From the NCBI GenBank assembly GCA_022735835.1, contig DYZU01000154.1, positions 1 to 35,125 of the forward strand: DNA of 35,125 nt, in the 5' to 3' direction. A program made the translations under genes and the position numbers. A model generated the notes under the pieces. That model saw only the letters and a list, made by a program, of their open reading frames with translations, was not told the origin of the DNA and made no database searches. The DNA is from Thermincola sp. (GTDB lineage: Bacteria; Bacillota; Thermincolia; Thermincolales; UBA2595). Positions within the stretch are counted from its first letter, which is position 1. Each line of letters begins with the position of its first letter. Positions 16,431-25,365 of the stretch are shown here, piece by piece.

Positions 16431-17163
16431 TGCTGGATTTGCGCCCGACACCGAGTGTCAGGCAATTTTTGGGGCAGTGCTTGATGCACTCGGTGCACAT
16501 GATGCATTCCGGATGAGAAACACGCTGGTTAAAAGAAATGTACTTTAGAACAGGCACCCCCATCGGACATACCTCTTCACATTTACGGCACTTGTTGCAG
16601 GCGAGATGGTTTTTCTCCACCTTGATGATGCTCCTGGGAGAGGTAACTGTCATGAGGGCACCGGCAGGACAAAGATATTTACAAAAAGCTCTCCGGTCCC
16701 CGAGGAGAAAAGCGAGAAAAATTCCCGAGCCAAAGATGACGGCATTTTCAGCCAGAAGCCACTTGAACTGGGCCTCCGGACTCTGAAAACCCCGGCCTGC
16801 GACAATAAACAAAAACGGAATTCCCAGCACAAAAAACAGGACTAAGTATTTGTACATATAAAATTTTTCAGGCAGTTTTTTTAACCGGTTTCTGACAGGC
16901 AAAACATCAAAAACGCCGGCATTCCAGCAGGCCCAACCGCAGAACGCGCGCCCGAAAAGCAAAGGACCAAAAAACTTGGCAATGGCTACATGGATTACGG
17001 CTCCCGCGAATACTCCCGCAGACAGGTTGAAAACCACCTGGCTTAATTGCAAGTTGGTTTTCCTTAGAACAAACTGAACGCCCCAATAATAAAGGGCAAA
17101 TATAAAAAGGAAGGTTAAACGGGCTGGTATAACCGGTTTTTTCCTTCTGACCCGTCTCTTCAT
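16402..17163 (-). CDS. NapH/NosR-like membrane ferredoxin
   Basis: A 253-residue membrane electron-transfer protein. It has about four or five transmembrane segments, two Cys motifs of the membrane part (FCGWACW and FCKYLCPAG) and two C-terminal 4Fe-4S sites (CNKCRKCEEVCP and CIMCTECIKHCP). NapH, NosR and CcoG relatives pass electrons between the quinone pool and soluble carriers. No nitrate or nitrous oxide genes are near. It follows the Fe-S aldo/keto reductase by 67 bases on the same strand and may link it to the membrane. The ATG at 17163 follows AAGGTAAGG; the longer frame from 17196 lacks a site. Confidence 0.88.
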   Translation of the reverse strand: MKRRVRRKKPVIPARLTFLFIFALYYWGVQFVLRKTNLQLSQVVFNLSAGVFAGAVIHVAIAKFFGPLLFGRAFCGWACWNAGVFDVLPVRNRLKKLPEKFYMYKYLVLFFVLGIPFLFIVAGRGFQSPEAQFKWLLAENAVIFGSGIFLAFLLGDRRAFCKYLCPAGALMTVTSPRSIIKVEKNHLACNKCRKCEEVCPMGVPVLKYISFNQRVSHPECIMCTECIKHCPKNCLTLGVGRKSSTTPEFGRSF

Positions 17164-17230
17164 ATCCTTACCTTCTTCCTTTTTCTTCGTGAACACATAC
17201 TTCGCGGTTGACCGCAGCTTTCCCTTTAAC

Positions 17231-18241
17231 TTATTTTTCTAAATGTTTGGCGGCTTCCTTCAGCATTTCCCTGATAGGCAGCTGGTAGGGGCACCTGGAT
17301 TCGCACTCACCACAGTCCATGCACTCCGATGCTTTTGCTTTTAACGGCCGGTACCTGTCGACTGCCCATTCCTTAAGCCCATACCGGGTCCAGTAACCAT
17401 CCAGCAAGAAAACCATTGGTATGTCGATTCCCCGGGGACATGGCTGGCAGTATTCACACCGGCGGCAAAAAGCGCTGCCCAGGATGGCAACTTCTCCCAG
17501 CAGGGCAGATTTTTCCTCTTCTGTCAACGGCCCCGGATTCTGCCCGGCAGTTACATTTTCGTTGACCTGGGCGACCTCATCCATACCGGGAATCACTGTA
17601 CTAAACCCCTGTTCAAGAATAAACCGCAGAGTAAGAACCTTGTTCTTCAGGGCCCCTCCGGCAAAAGGTTTCATGGCAATAGTGCCGACCCCCAGCTCTG
17701 TGGCCAGAGGTAAAAGCTCCTCACTCCCGGTGGTTTCAATCGGGTTAAAAGGAAACTGTACCGTGTCAAATTCCCCGGTCTTGACAGCCTTTACCAGCAC
17801 AGACGGGATATGGCCGGTAATGCCGATAAACCTGATTTTCCCGCGGTCCTGCGCTTCCTTGAGGGCCGCCAGGGCGCCGTCCGGGGCAAGAACCCGCTCC
17901 AGGCTTCCTTCGTCTTTGACGTTATGTAACTGGTACAGGTCAATACAGTCTACTTTCAGACTTTGCAAGCTGTTATCTATATCTTTGGCCATTTCCTCTT
18001 TTGACCTGGCCATGGTTTTTGTAGCTATAATAACATCCTTCCTGTACCTTCCCAAAACTTCACCCAGTTTAGCCTCACTGTCCGTATAAGCCCTGGCGGT
18101 ATCAAAAAAATTAACGCCCAGGCGGATAGCCGTTTCGACCACTTCTCTTGCCTGCGGAAAGCTAACCCGCTGAATGGGAATGCCGCCCATTCCGACGGCA
18201 GATACCTTTAATCCCGTCTTTCCGAGTACACGCATTTCCAT
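17231..18241 (-). CDS. Aldo/keto reductase with C-terminal Fe-S clusters
   Basis: A 336-residue protein. Residues 1-250 are an aldo/keto reductase barrel with the catalytic Asp and Tyr of FFDTARAYTDSE, the Lys of VIIATKTM and the His of LYQLHNV. Residues 265-330 are a ferredoxin-like extension with CRRCEYCQPCP and CMDCGECESRCP. This combined type is common in strict anaerobes; the carbonyl substrate is unknown, and the clusters may accept ferredoxin electrons instead of NADPH. GAGGAGGTG lies about nine bases before the ATG. It is the first gene of an operon with the NapH-like membrane protein, an arrangement that suggests membrane-linked reduction. Confidence 0.92.
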   Translation of the reverse strand: MEMRVLGKTGLKVSAVGMGGIPIQRVSFPQAREVVETAIRLGVNFFDTARAYTDSEAKLGEVLGRYRKDVIIATKTMARSKEEMAKDIDNSLQSLKVDCIDLYQLHNVKDEGSLERVLAPDGALAALKEAQDRGKIRFIGITGHIPSVLVKAVKTGEFDTVQFPFNPIETTGSEELLPLATELGVGTIAMKPFAGGALKNKVLTLRFILEQGFSTVIPGMDEVAQVNENVTAGQNPGPLTEEEKSALLGEVAILGSAFCRRCEYCQPCPRGIDIPMVFLLDGYWTRYGLKEWAVDRYRPLKAKASECMDCGECESRCPYQLPIREMLKEAAKHLEK

Positions 18242-18560
18242 GAAAGCAACACCTCCTCTTGGTGAGTTGTTCTTTTCATGTTATCATATAAGTTTCTGGC
18301 CGTCAAAGTAAAAAATATCTCCGATACTGTCAAGATTATCTGGGTAATTTTACCCTCCAATGTTCAATTTAGGTGTTTTCGAATTCCTATTCTTTTTCGC
18401 TTCACAACGGTTCCTCCTCTCGTACATTTTTAGTTATTCACATTTAATATCCTGTATAGATATTCTGCCCAATTAATCATGATTTTTCCGTTATACATAT
18501 AGTTCCCCGCCGGGGACAAAATAAGAATGAATGTTATTTTTAGTCTGGAGGAAACTCAAA
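18242..18560. other. AT-rich divergent intergenic region
   Basis: A 319-base gap between the aldo/keto reductase gene (-) and a small protein gene (+). It must hold both promoters. I see a short TCCCC-GCC-GGGGA hairpin near 18504-18518 and a CATATAGT box at 18496-18503 that would suit a mother-cell sigma factor -10 element, but no matching -35. No coding potential and no known RNA is visible. Confidence 0.4.
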
Positions 18561-18749
18561 ATGGAAGAAAAACAATCAAGAGAAATTAAGGAAGAAGCAA
18601 GGAAAAAGGCTACCCGCGGCAGAGCCCCGGCCAATGCCGGCCCTGAACGGGAACCGTATCGGGCCACGTCTTACACACCCGCAGGAGACAGGATTACACC
18701 CTACGAAGCCGACGAAGACCTCGGCGAAAAAGGGAATATGCCGGAATAG
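18561..18749 (+). CDS. Small hydrophilic protein, unknown
   Basis: A 62-residue protein with a strongly charged helical N-terminus (MEEKQSREIKEEARKKATR) and a Pro/Gly/Asp/Glu-rich, probably disordered tail. No family is recognised. The choice of ATG at 18561 rests on GGAGGAAACTCAAA just before it, a good ribosome binding site. Its composition resembles small spore or stress proteins, but that is only an impression. Its stop codon overlaps the edge of a palindromic element. Confidence 0.6.
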   Translation: MEEKQSREIKEEARKKATRGRAPANAGPEREPYRATSYTPAGDRITPYEADEDLGEKGNMPE

Positions 18750-18847
18750 GGGTGCCCGTTTTAAGGCTGTTGACAAAGTAATCTCGTCAGCCCCTCATTT
18801 TATGATTTGAGGTTACTTTGTCAACATGCCCCAACAGAGGCACCCCT
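18748..18847. repeat. 100-base palindromic element
   Basis: Bounded by AGGGGTGCC and GGCACCCCT. Inside are long inverted arms GTTGACAAAGTAA...TTACTTTGTCAAC. It shares the words TTGACAAA and GGGCTGAC with the elements at 14082 and 31478 but not their ends, so it may be a distant relative. It begins within the stop codon of the 62-residue protein gene and could act as its terminator or as an mRNA 3' stabiliser. Confidence 0.75.
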
Positions 18848-18892
18848 AAGCATTTTTATACAAAGCTTGAATAGCAGAATACCGGTATACAA

Positions 18893-18939
18893 AATGGGGT
18901 TTGTCTCGTCACTCGAGATAAACCCCATTGAACTTTTTT
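18893..18939. terminator. Intrinsic terminator, possibly bidirectional
   Basis: AATGGGGTTTGTCTCG and CGAGATAAACCCCATT form a 16-base-pair stem (one G-T pair) around a five-base loop. On the plus strand GAACTTTTTT follows; on the minus strand a shorter T run follows. It lies 29 bases after the end of the DUF1189 gene on the minus strand and can end that operon. Confidence 0.75.
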
Positions 18940-18967
18940 AAATGCTTATAATGGGCAGATTTACCAC

Positions 18968-19765
18968 CTAAATGACCATATCCTCCGGAGGCTGAGGCGG
19001 CTCTCCCGTCGTTACCGGTTTATTGGCTGCTTCAATGCCCTTATACAGAATATATCCGGCCAAACTCCATTTTATTACCCAGAAATAGGACAATCCCGGG
19101 TAAACAAGGTTTTTGACCATCTCCAGCAGCCAGGGAAAGGTAAAGGCATAGACGGCAATATTCCATAAGTTATTGTAGACCAGCCGCCCTTTCATCATAC
19201 TGTTGATAAACAAACCGATTAAAGCCAAGATAACTGTCGTAATCAAAGCCCAGGTGATGCTGAAAAGATAAGCGAAAAACGCTATGCCCACAAAGAGCCA
19301 TTTCAGCATCGGCAGCAGGTCCAACAGCTTTTGCTTGTCGAAAGTCAAATCCTTCAAATCGGAAAATTTAATAATTCTCAGCTGAGGATTTTCTTTTACC
19401 ACAATCTTTTCTTTGGAAATAAACACCCCGTCGATATACCGGTCCAATATTGAGTCATCCGTCTGCCCTGTTGTGTCTATAACTAAAACCGCACTGTCAC
19501 CTTCACCCATTATGATGGGCTGTTGGCCTTCTACGGTCAGCTCGCCGTTTTCCAGCCTGAACTCGGGAACATCTTCTTTAACAGTAGCAATAATATCGCT
19601 GGTCCCGTTTTTAAAATCACCGATAAATCTTATGCCCCCAATGATAAAAACCAGGGTAAATAACACAAAAAAGTACTTAAAGGTTTTTCCTCTCTTCTGG
19701 AAGGCAAACTCACGGTAGGCTTCGTAATTTAAAAAACTTTCTTTGACCTGTGTGAAAAAACCCAA
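18968..19765 (-). CDS. DUF1189 family membrane protein
   Basis: A 265-residue integral membrane protein. It has an N-terminal amphipathic stretch (SFLNYEAYREFAFQKRGKTFKY split by charge), a first membrane helix near 35-50, a soluble domain of about 100 residues that binds an unknown ligand, and three or four further helices from about 150. DUF1189 proteins of Bacillus are linked to envelope or maltodextrin uptake regulation, but the function is open. The TTG at 19765 is chosen because AAGGAG lies eight bases upstream; the frame extends to a TTG at 19783 without a site. It is the last gene of the ABC operon and is followed by a terminator. Confidence 0.82.
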   Translation of the reverse strand: MGFFTQVKESFLNYEAYREFAFQKRGKTFKYFFVLFTLVFIIGGIRFIGDFKNGTSDIIATVKEDVPEFRLENGELTVEGQQPIIMGEGDSAVLVIDTTGQTDDSILDRYIDGVFISKEKIVVKENPQLRIIKFSDLKDLTFDKQKLLDLLPMLKWLFVGIAFFAYLFSITWALITTVILALIGLFINSMMKGRLVYNNLWNIAVYAFTFPWLLEMVKNLVYPGLSYFWVIKWSLAGYILYKGIEAANKPVTTGEPPQPPEDMVI

Positions 19766-19801
19766 TTTTTTAACTCCTTTCAAAAGACGCTTATATCTTC
19801 G

Positions 19802-19849
19802 CTCTTTGGATTTTTCTTTACTCTTTGGATTTTTCTTTACTCTTTGGAC
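19802..19849. repeat. Short tandem repeat between operon genes
   Basis: The 19-base unit CTCTTTGGATTTTTCTTTA occurs twice in tandem (19802-19820 and 19821-19839), and a third copy begins CTCTTTGGA at 19840. The third copy is the end of the adaptor gene (codons for SKE and the stop), so the gene's tail was duplicated into the spacer. Slipped-strand duplication is the likely cause. Confidence 0.85.
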
Positions 19850-21072
19850 TTGACTTTCTTTACCTTTAATCCTTCCTCCAGTTTGTTATCAGGTTCTTTG
19901 ACCACTTCTTCCCCCTCCTGCAATCCCGCCGTAATCTCTATGAATTCACTGTTCTTCAGACCCTCTGTTACCATGCGTTTGGCCAGCCTTCCTTTTTCCA
20001 CCACAAAGACAAAGTTCTTACCGTTCTCACTAAAGACTGCCGTTTCGGGCACAAAGAGAGTTTTGCTTTTTTCGCCGGTGATTATACGGGCATCCACATT
20101 AAAGCCAGGCCGCAGTTCCCTGATTTCCTCCAAAATAATTTTTACCGGCACTCTCCGCTGCTCCACACCCAGGGATGAAACCCTCACTATTGCTTCAGGA
20201 GCGACTTCGACAACCCTGCCTTGAACAGTATTGGTGCCCAGCACGTCTCCCACGATGTGCGCCTTCTGACCCACCTTGACTCTAATAGCATCAGTTTCCA
20301 GGATATAGGCCCGGACTTCCAGTTCCGAGAGAGGACCGATTTTAAAAAGAGGGGTTCCCGGCTGGATGAAGGTACCAGGTTCAATAAATTTTATAAGAAC
20401 CACACCGTCCACCGGGGCCTTTATACTGGCCTGATTCAACTGTAATTCGGCAGTTCTCAGCTGGGCCTCAGCCTGTTCCACTTCTGCCTCTAAAATTTCT
20501 CTTTCAATCTGGCGGGCCCCGGACCGCAGCATATCCAATTGGGCTTCCGCAATGGCCAGGTTGCTTTTGTTGAGCTTCACGGCTGTAAGCTTCTGCTGGT
20601 ATTCCTCATTACTGATGGCCCCTGATTTAAATAAAGTTTCCGCCTGCCTGGCCTGTCTTTCGGCCTCAGCCAGATTTGCCGCAGCGCGGTTTACCTCGGC
20701 CCGGGCCTGTTCAATTTCATTTGCCCCGGCGCCTTTCACCGCTTTCTCCAGCTGGGACTTGGCCGCCTTAACCATGGCCCGGGACCGCTCAACCTCAAAC
20801 TGAAAATCCCCTTTTTCCAGAACAGCCAGGACATCCCCCTCCCTCACCTGCTGGCCCGGGGACACCTTCACTTCAGCCACCCGTCCGGCTACCGTGGACT
20901 GGACCTCCCTTGCTCCCCGGGATTCGACAACCCCGCTTTCTTCAATGTAACCGGTAAAAGGCTTTGCTTCCACCTCGAAAGTTTCCACCGGCACTCCGCC
21001 GCCCCGGAGGGAAATTAGGACAGCAATTGCTACCAGTATGCCGACCGCTGTTAAAATCCTTTTCTTGTTCAT
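19837..21072 (-). CDS. HlyD/MacA-type efflux adaptor protein
   Basis: A 411-residue membrane fusion (periplasmic-adaptor-like) protein. It has an N-terminal membrane anchor (about 5-22), a biotinyl-lipoyl-like half (VAEVKVSPGQQVREGDVLAVLE), a long coiled coil (about 75-200, rich in Ala, Glu and Gln), the second lipoyl half (IKAPVDGVVLIKFIEPG) and a beta-barrel domain. In Gram-positives such adaptors work with MacB-like permeases to export peptides, lipids or drugs. The ATG at 21072 follows AAGGAGGGTTTGGTA. It lies 14 bases after the permease gene, within the four-gene operon. Confidence 0.9.
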   Translation of the reverse strand: MNKKRILTAVGILVAIAVLISLRGGGVPVETFEVEAKPFTGYIEESGVVESRGAREVQSTVAGRVAEVKVSPGQQVREGDVLAVLEKGDFQFEVERSRAMVKAAKSQLEKAVKGAGANEIEQARAEVNRAAANLAEAERQARQAETLFKSGAISNEEYQQKLTAVKLNKSNLAIAEAQLDMLRSGARQIEREILEAEVEQAEAQLRTAELQLNQASIKAPVDGVVLIKFIEPGTFIQPGTPLFKIGPLSELEVRAYILETDAIRVKVGQKAHIVGDVLGTNTVQGRVVEVAPEAIVRVSSLGVEQRRVPVKIILEEIRELRPGFNVDARIITGEKSKTLFVPETAVFSENGKNFVFVVEKGRLAKRMVTEGLKNSEFIEITAGLQEGEEVVKEPDNKLEEGLKVKKVKSKE

Positions 21073-21085
21073 TACCAAACCCTCC

Positions 21086-23455
21086 TTAATCCCTGGTTTT
21101 AATCACTTCCACCAGATTCAGTGACTTTAAATAGCGCAAATTGGGAATCAGTGCCAGCATGATGATGATCATGGTCAACACCGCCACCACAAAATAAGTG
21201 CGCGGATATATCACGACCGGCATACTGAACATTTCATTTCCCAAGGCCTTGACAAACCAGTGTGACAAAAGGTTGCCAAAAGGCAGACCCGTAATTAAGG
21301 CGAACACGCCAAGCATTATATTTTCCAAAACAACCATCCCGGCCACTTCCCGGAAGGAAAACCCCATCACCCGCAAACTGACCAGTTCTCTCTGCCTCTC
21401 CAGTATATTGACCGTGGTGGTGTTAAATATAACAGCCACCCCCATGACACTGCTGAATGTTATTAAAACACCGATAAAGGCATAGAACATTCCCATGTAC
21501 TGTTTAAAGGTATCCAGCAGGGACTGGGTGCTCTCCACCACCGAAACCAGGTTTGACTCGTTAAGCTCCCTGCGGACCCCGTCCTCTGCCCGGTATTCTA
21601 CCTTCAGTACGGCCCCTGTGGCCGCCGGGCCCTCTCCCCCCAGGCTGCCGACCTGGTTTATTGTGCTGTATCCGCCGCCCCCGACATATTGCTCGATGAC
21701 CCCGGCTACCCGGACTGCAGTCTTCTTTTCTTTCCCCAGCAACGATTTCGATTGCACGTAATCTCCCGTCTTAACCTTAATTTTCTTAGCTATCTGCTCC
21801 GATATCAGGATCCCGTGGGCAGGCAGCTTGACGGGGCGGCCGTCCGGGCTCTTGAATTGATACAGCTCGGTATCAGGTCTTAGACCGGTCAAAATAACAT
21901 CCTCTTTCCTGGAACCGTTCTGCAGTTCAACCGGTATCTCCAGGACCGGTTCGGAACTATCAACACCCCTGATTTGTCCCAGTTCGGCCGCTACAATAAC
22001 CGGCAGGGGGCGGGTAAATCTGACCTTCATGTCATAGGCCTGCTGGCGGATAAAGTGCTCCTTGAGGAGAAAGTCAAGGGCGTCGTAAAAAAACAGGGAT
22101 ACCACAACCAGCCCCACAGTCATAATAATTCCCACAGAGGTAAGAACAGTCCTCAGCACATTGCGAAAGAGGTTGCGCAGCACCATCTTGAAAGGCACGG
22201 ATAAATTCACCCTCTGCAGTACCCACCGTTCCAGCAGGGGCTTTTTGAAACCGGCCGGCGTCTCAGGTCTCATCGCTTCCACCGGGCTCAATCCCATAAT
22301 GCCGTGGGTGGCCTGTACCCCTGCCAGAAAACAAAATACCGTGGTCAGACCCGTACCAAACAGCAGGGCCGTCCAGTATATTTTAATTTCAAGAACAGGA
22401 ATATTGAACCAATCGGTATACATCCGGGTGATATATCTCCCCAGGACAAACCCGGCCAGCGCTCCCAGCACGGAACCGAGAATTCCGGTTAACAGCGAGT
22501 ATAAAAGATAGTGAAACCAGATGCGATGCCTGGAAAAACCCATGGCCCTGAGTATCCCTATCTGCCCTCTCTGATTCTTGACCATTCTCAGCAGCAGAAT
22601 ATACATAACCATAGCGCCCACGCTAAGAAAAACAACCGGGAAAACAACCGCCAGCGTCTCCAGTTCTTTGAGCTCCTGGTTAAGAACCACATCGCTCAGC
22701 TGGTCTTTCCGTTTTACTGTGTCCTTTATTCCGTAAGGCCGCAAAACGGATTTTACCTTGGAGATAATTTCATCCTGTTGGGCCGGGCTGCTGAGATAAA
22801 CGGCAATTTCATTGTACAGTCCGTAATTGCCCAGCATGTCCTCGGCAGTGCTGTAAGACACGTAAATTATTCCGAAACTGCCGGGGAGAGCCGACATCAT
22901 TTCGTTTGCTGAACGCATGGGGTAGATATATTCGGGACTGCCTACTTCTCCTATAACCTTTAATTCATATCTCTTCCCGTCAATCACGGGGTAAATATTA
23001 TCCCCCCGGGATAAGCCGTAGTATTTGGCAAACTGCTGTTCCACCAGGGCCTGCCCCGGGATATTATTCCTGAAGTAACCGCCGGTAACAAGAAAAACGT
23101 CGTTGACCACAGGCTCCCGGCGGTCCGGCAGGGAGACAATCCTGCCAAAGACCCGTTCATCCCGGCCGGGCACGTCCAGGCTTACATCCGCGGTCAAGCG
23201 CCCGGTCGCCATCTTTATTCCCTCTATTTTTGCTACCCTTTCAACTATTCCTTTGGGGGCTCCCTGAAGAGTAAAAGTAACGTGGGCCATCCGGTGAGTT
23301 TCGTAATAAGCGTCTGTGGAGTTGCGCAGGTTCTGGTATGACATGTACATCGAACTGTATACCAGGATTCCCACAAAAACGACGGCCACAACCGCTGCAA
23401 ACTGCCCCTTGGAGGACCTGATGTCGCGAAAGAGTTTGATGAACAGCTTATCCAT
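21086..23455 (-). CDS. ABC transporter permease, FtsX-like
   Basis: A permease of about 789 residues with two FtsX-like halves. A first membrane helix lies at about 15-37, then a large extracellular domain (about 40-260), three helices (about 265-385) and a second set: one helix near 425-445, an extracellular domain (450-640) and three helices (655-780). This layout matches LolCE/MacB-type and SalY-type transporters that move lipids, peptides or antimicrobial compounds. The ATG at 23455 overlaps the ATPase stop as TAATG, typical of translational coupling; a second ATG at 23461 is also possible. It follows the ATPase directly. Confidence 0.9.
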   Translation of the reverse strand: MDKLFIKLFRDIRSSKGQFAAVVAVVFVGILVYSSMYMSYQNLRNSTDAYYETHRMAHVTFTLQGAPKGIVERVAKIEGIKMATGRLTADVSLDVPGRDERVFGRIVSLPDRREPVVNDVFLVTGGYFRNNIPGQALVEQQFAKYYGLSRGDNIYPVIDGKRYELKVIGEVGSPEYIYPMRSANEMMSALPGSFGIIYVSYSTAEDMLGNYGLYNEIAVYLSSPAQQDEIISKVKSVLRPYGIKDTVKRKDQLSDVVLNQELKELETLAVVFPVVFLSVGAMVMYILLLRMVKNQRGQIGILRAMGFSRHRIWFHYLLYSLLTGILGSVLGALAGFVLGRYITRMYTDWFNIPVLEIKIYWTALLFGTGLTTVFCFLAGVQATHGIMGLSPVEAMRPETPAGFKKPLLERWVLQRVNLSVPFKMVLRNLFRNVLRTVLTSVGIIMTVGLVVVSLFFYDALDFLLKEHFIRQQAYDMKVRFTRPLPVIVAAELGQIRGVDSSEPVLEIPVELQNGSRKEDVILTGLRPDTELYQFKSPDGRPVKLPAHGILISEQIAKKIKVKTGDYVQSKSLLGKEKKTAVRVAGVIEQYVGGGGYSTINQVGSLGGEGPAATGAVLKVEYRAEDGVRRELNESNLVSVVESTQSLLDTFKQYMGMFYAFIGVLITFSSVMGVAVIFNTTTVNILERQRELVSLRVMGFSFREVAGMVVLENIMLGVFALITGLPFGNLLSHWFVKALGNEMFSMPVVIYPRTYFVVAVLTMIIIMLALIPNLRYLKSLNLVEVIKTRD

Positions 23456-24168
23456 TACCATTCAATCCTTTCAGGGGGCAATGGCCGGCTGTTTTCGACA
23501 ATATCGGCAATTTTACCGTCCCTCATCCTGAACACCCGGTCACCCATGGCAGCTATGGCAGAGTTATGGGTAATAATAACAACTGTCTTGCCCATCTCTT
23601 TGTTGATATCTGCCAAAAGCCTTAATACCAGTTTGCCCATCTCCTGGTCCAGGGCCCCTGTAGGCTCGTCACATAGTAATATTTCCGGGTTTTTTGCCAC
23701 CGCCCGGGCAATCGCTACTCTCTGCTGCTCGCCACCGCTGAGCTGGGTGGGAAAATGGCCGGCCCTTTCAGACAACCCTACTTTTTCCAGGACTTTACGG
23801 GGGTCTAATGAATTATCGGAAAGTTCAGCCGCCAATTCCACATTCTCAAGTGCAGTCAGGTTGGGAATCAGGTTGTAAAACTGGAATACGAACCCTACTT
23901 CCCGTCTTCTGAACACCGTTAATTCAGCCTCACTGTAACCGGTGATATCCCTGCCGTGAAAAAGAATGCGACCCCTGCTCGGCGTATCCATTCCCCCTAT
24001 CACATTCAGGAGGGTACTTTTGCCGGAACCGCTGGGGCCGAGAATAACTACCAGTTCTCCCCGGTTTATCTCCAGGTCGGTATCTTTGAGCGCTTTTACC
24101 GAAACCTCACCCAAAACATATTCTTTGGCCACGCCTTCCAACTTTATGATTACGTCATTTCCTGCCAT
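23455..24168 (-). CDS. ABC transporter ATP-binding protein, LolD/MacB type
   Basis: A 237-residue ATPase. Walker A is GPSGSGKST, the Q-loop is near FVFQFYNLIPNLT, the signature is LSGGEQQRVAIARA, Walker B is ILLCDEPTGALD and the switch His is in VVIITHNS. The FVFQFYNLIPNLT and PTGALD wording is typical of the MacB/LolD/FtsE group that pairs with FtsX-like permeases, as here. First gene of the operon ATPase-permease-adaptor-DUF1189. The ATG at 24168 follows GGGGGATC; a TTG at 24180 lacks a site. The exported substrate cannot be told from sequence. Confidence 0.93.
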   Translation of the reverse strand: MAGNDVIIKLEGVAKEYVLGEVSVKALKDTDLEINRGELVVILGPSGSGKSTLLNVIGGMDTPSRGRILFHGRDITGYSEAELTVFRRREVGFVFQFYNLIPNLTALENVELAAELSDNSLDPRKVLEKVGLSERAGHFPTQLSGGEQQRVAIARAVAKNPEILLCDEPTGALDQEMGKLVLRLLADINKEMGKTVVIITHNSAIAAMGDRVFRMRDGKIADIVENSRPLPPERIEW

Positions 24169-24227
24169 ATGATCCCCCAAGAATAATCCCTGTCTTTGTA
24201 ACCGGAAAATAATTTTTACTTACTTTA

Positions 24228-24233
24228 ATTATA
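24228..24233 (-). promoter_or_regulatory. Candidate -10 box of the ABC operon
   Basis: A perfect TATAAT on the minus strand, 60 bases before the ATPase start, preceded by TGGGCG. No good -35 hexamer is found 16-18 bases upstream, so the promoter may need an activator. Visual call only. Confidence 0.35.
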
Positions 24234-24267
24234 CGCCCAATTCACAGGGTAAGTCCAGTTGTAATGT

Positions 24268-25260
24268 TTAGGACCGGAAGCCGCCCCCTATGCGATATTT
24301 TGCCAGGTAGCGCCGGAAACTCCAGTTTTGAAAAAACTCCTCCGCCGCATCGACCCCGGCTTGAAAAAGCTCCTCTATTTTTTCCCGGGAAATATTGAAA
24401 TCTGTAGCCCGAACCCCCTTGGTGGGAATGGCAATTGTCCTGTCAAAATTTTTTTCTTCGATAAATTTGTCGTCATGGGCCTCGATCATTGTACTAAACA
24501 ATGCTTTGAACATCGAGAGAGGCCCGCGGATTTCATTTGCCCTCCCGGTATCGGGACCTATCAGTTTAAATCCAAAGGCAGGCAAACCCTCTGTCCCCGT
24601 ACCGTGATCGAAAAGCCAGAGCGGGAAATTACTCAGAACACCCCCGTCTACTATGTAGCTTAACTTATACTTATTGTCTTCTCCCTTGTACACCAGTTTA
24701 ACCGGCTGGAAGAAAAAAGGGATACTGATACTCATCCTGATGGCCTTAGCCACTTCCAGGTAATCAGGGTCAATACCGTATCTTGCAATATCCTGGGGCA
24801 GCACCAACATAGTGCCCGTAGATATGTCAGAAGCAACTACCCGGAGGCGGTAACGCCCCTTAAGGTTTTTGGCGTTCCTGTGCACCACCAGGTCACCGAA
24901 CCGCTCAACACCCTTTGCTTGTAAAGTTTCTCTGATCCATTCCTCGATATAGTCTCCTTTATAAAGTCCCAGCTTAAACCTTAGCTGGTAAAACGGCCCT
25001 ATTAAGGGGATTTGCCCAAGGATATCGGCATCTTCAAACCGCCTGTAATCAATGTTAAAAACCAAATCCTTGATTTCATCGGCCGTATAGCCTGCGGCGA
25101 CCAAAGAAGCTACAATGGCCCCGGCGGAAGTTCCGGCAACATACATCCAGTCAAAATACCGGCTGGCTACTGTCAGCGCCCCGGTAATGCCAATGCCTTT
25201 CACACCCCCGCCTTCGAACACGGCATTTGCTCTCTTTTTAAACTTCAGCATTCTATGCAT
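24268..25260 (-). CDS. Patatin-like phospholipase
   Basis: A 330-residue acyl hydrolase. It has the glycine-rich oxyanion motif FEGGGVKGIG (16-25), the nucleophile GTSAG (Ser45) and the second catalytic residue in VDGGVLSN (Asp205), giving the Ser-Asp dyad of patatins. A conserved VVASDISTG lies at 141-149. It probably removes acyl chains from membrane phospholipids or lipid esters; no signal peptide or membrane helix is seen, so it is cytoplasmic or peripheral. The ATG at 25260 follows GGAGGAATATCT; the frame extends upstream to 25320 without a better site. A terminator separates it from the thioesterase operon. Confidence 0.92.
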   Translation of the reverse strand: MHRMLKFKKRANAVFEGGGVKGIGITGALTVASRYFDWMYVAGTSAGAIVASLVAAGYTADEIKDLVFNIDYRRFEDADILGQIPLIGPFYQLRFKLGLYKGDYIEEWIRETLQAKGVERFGDLVVHRNAKNLKGRYRLRVVASDISTGTMLVLPQDIARYGIDPDYLEVAKAIRMSISIPFFFQPVKLVYKGEDNKYKLSYIVDGGVLSNFPLWLFDHGTGTEGLPAFGFKLIGPDTGRANEIRGPLSMFKALFSTMIEAHDDKFIEEKNFDRTIAIPTKGVRATDFNISREKIEELFQAGVDAAEEFFQNWSFRRYLAKYRIGGGFRS

Positions 25261-25331
25261 AGATATTCCTCCGGTATATACTATTCCGGGGCATGAAGTT
25301 TGGGTACGTAAGCAGGCCATTATGCGGGGAT

Positions 25332-25355
25332 AAAAAAACGGGATACAATCCCGTT
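25332..25355 (-). terminator. Rho-independent terminator after the thioesterase gene
   Basis: On the minus strand AACGGGAT-TGT-ATCCCGTT forms a perfect eight-base-pair stem and is followed by TTTTTT. It starts ten bases after the thioesterase stop and ends the MBL-thioesterase transcript before the lipase gene. Confidence 0.9.
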
Positions 25356-25365
25356 GAAAGCAACA

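Noticed and set aside
17421-18089. Plus-strand open frame of 222 codons
   Set aside because: Antisense to the aldo/keto reductase, which has complete catalytic and Fe-S motifs.
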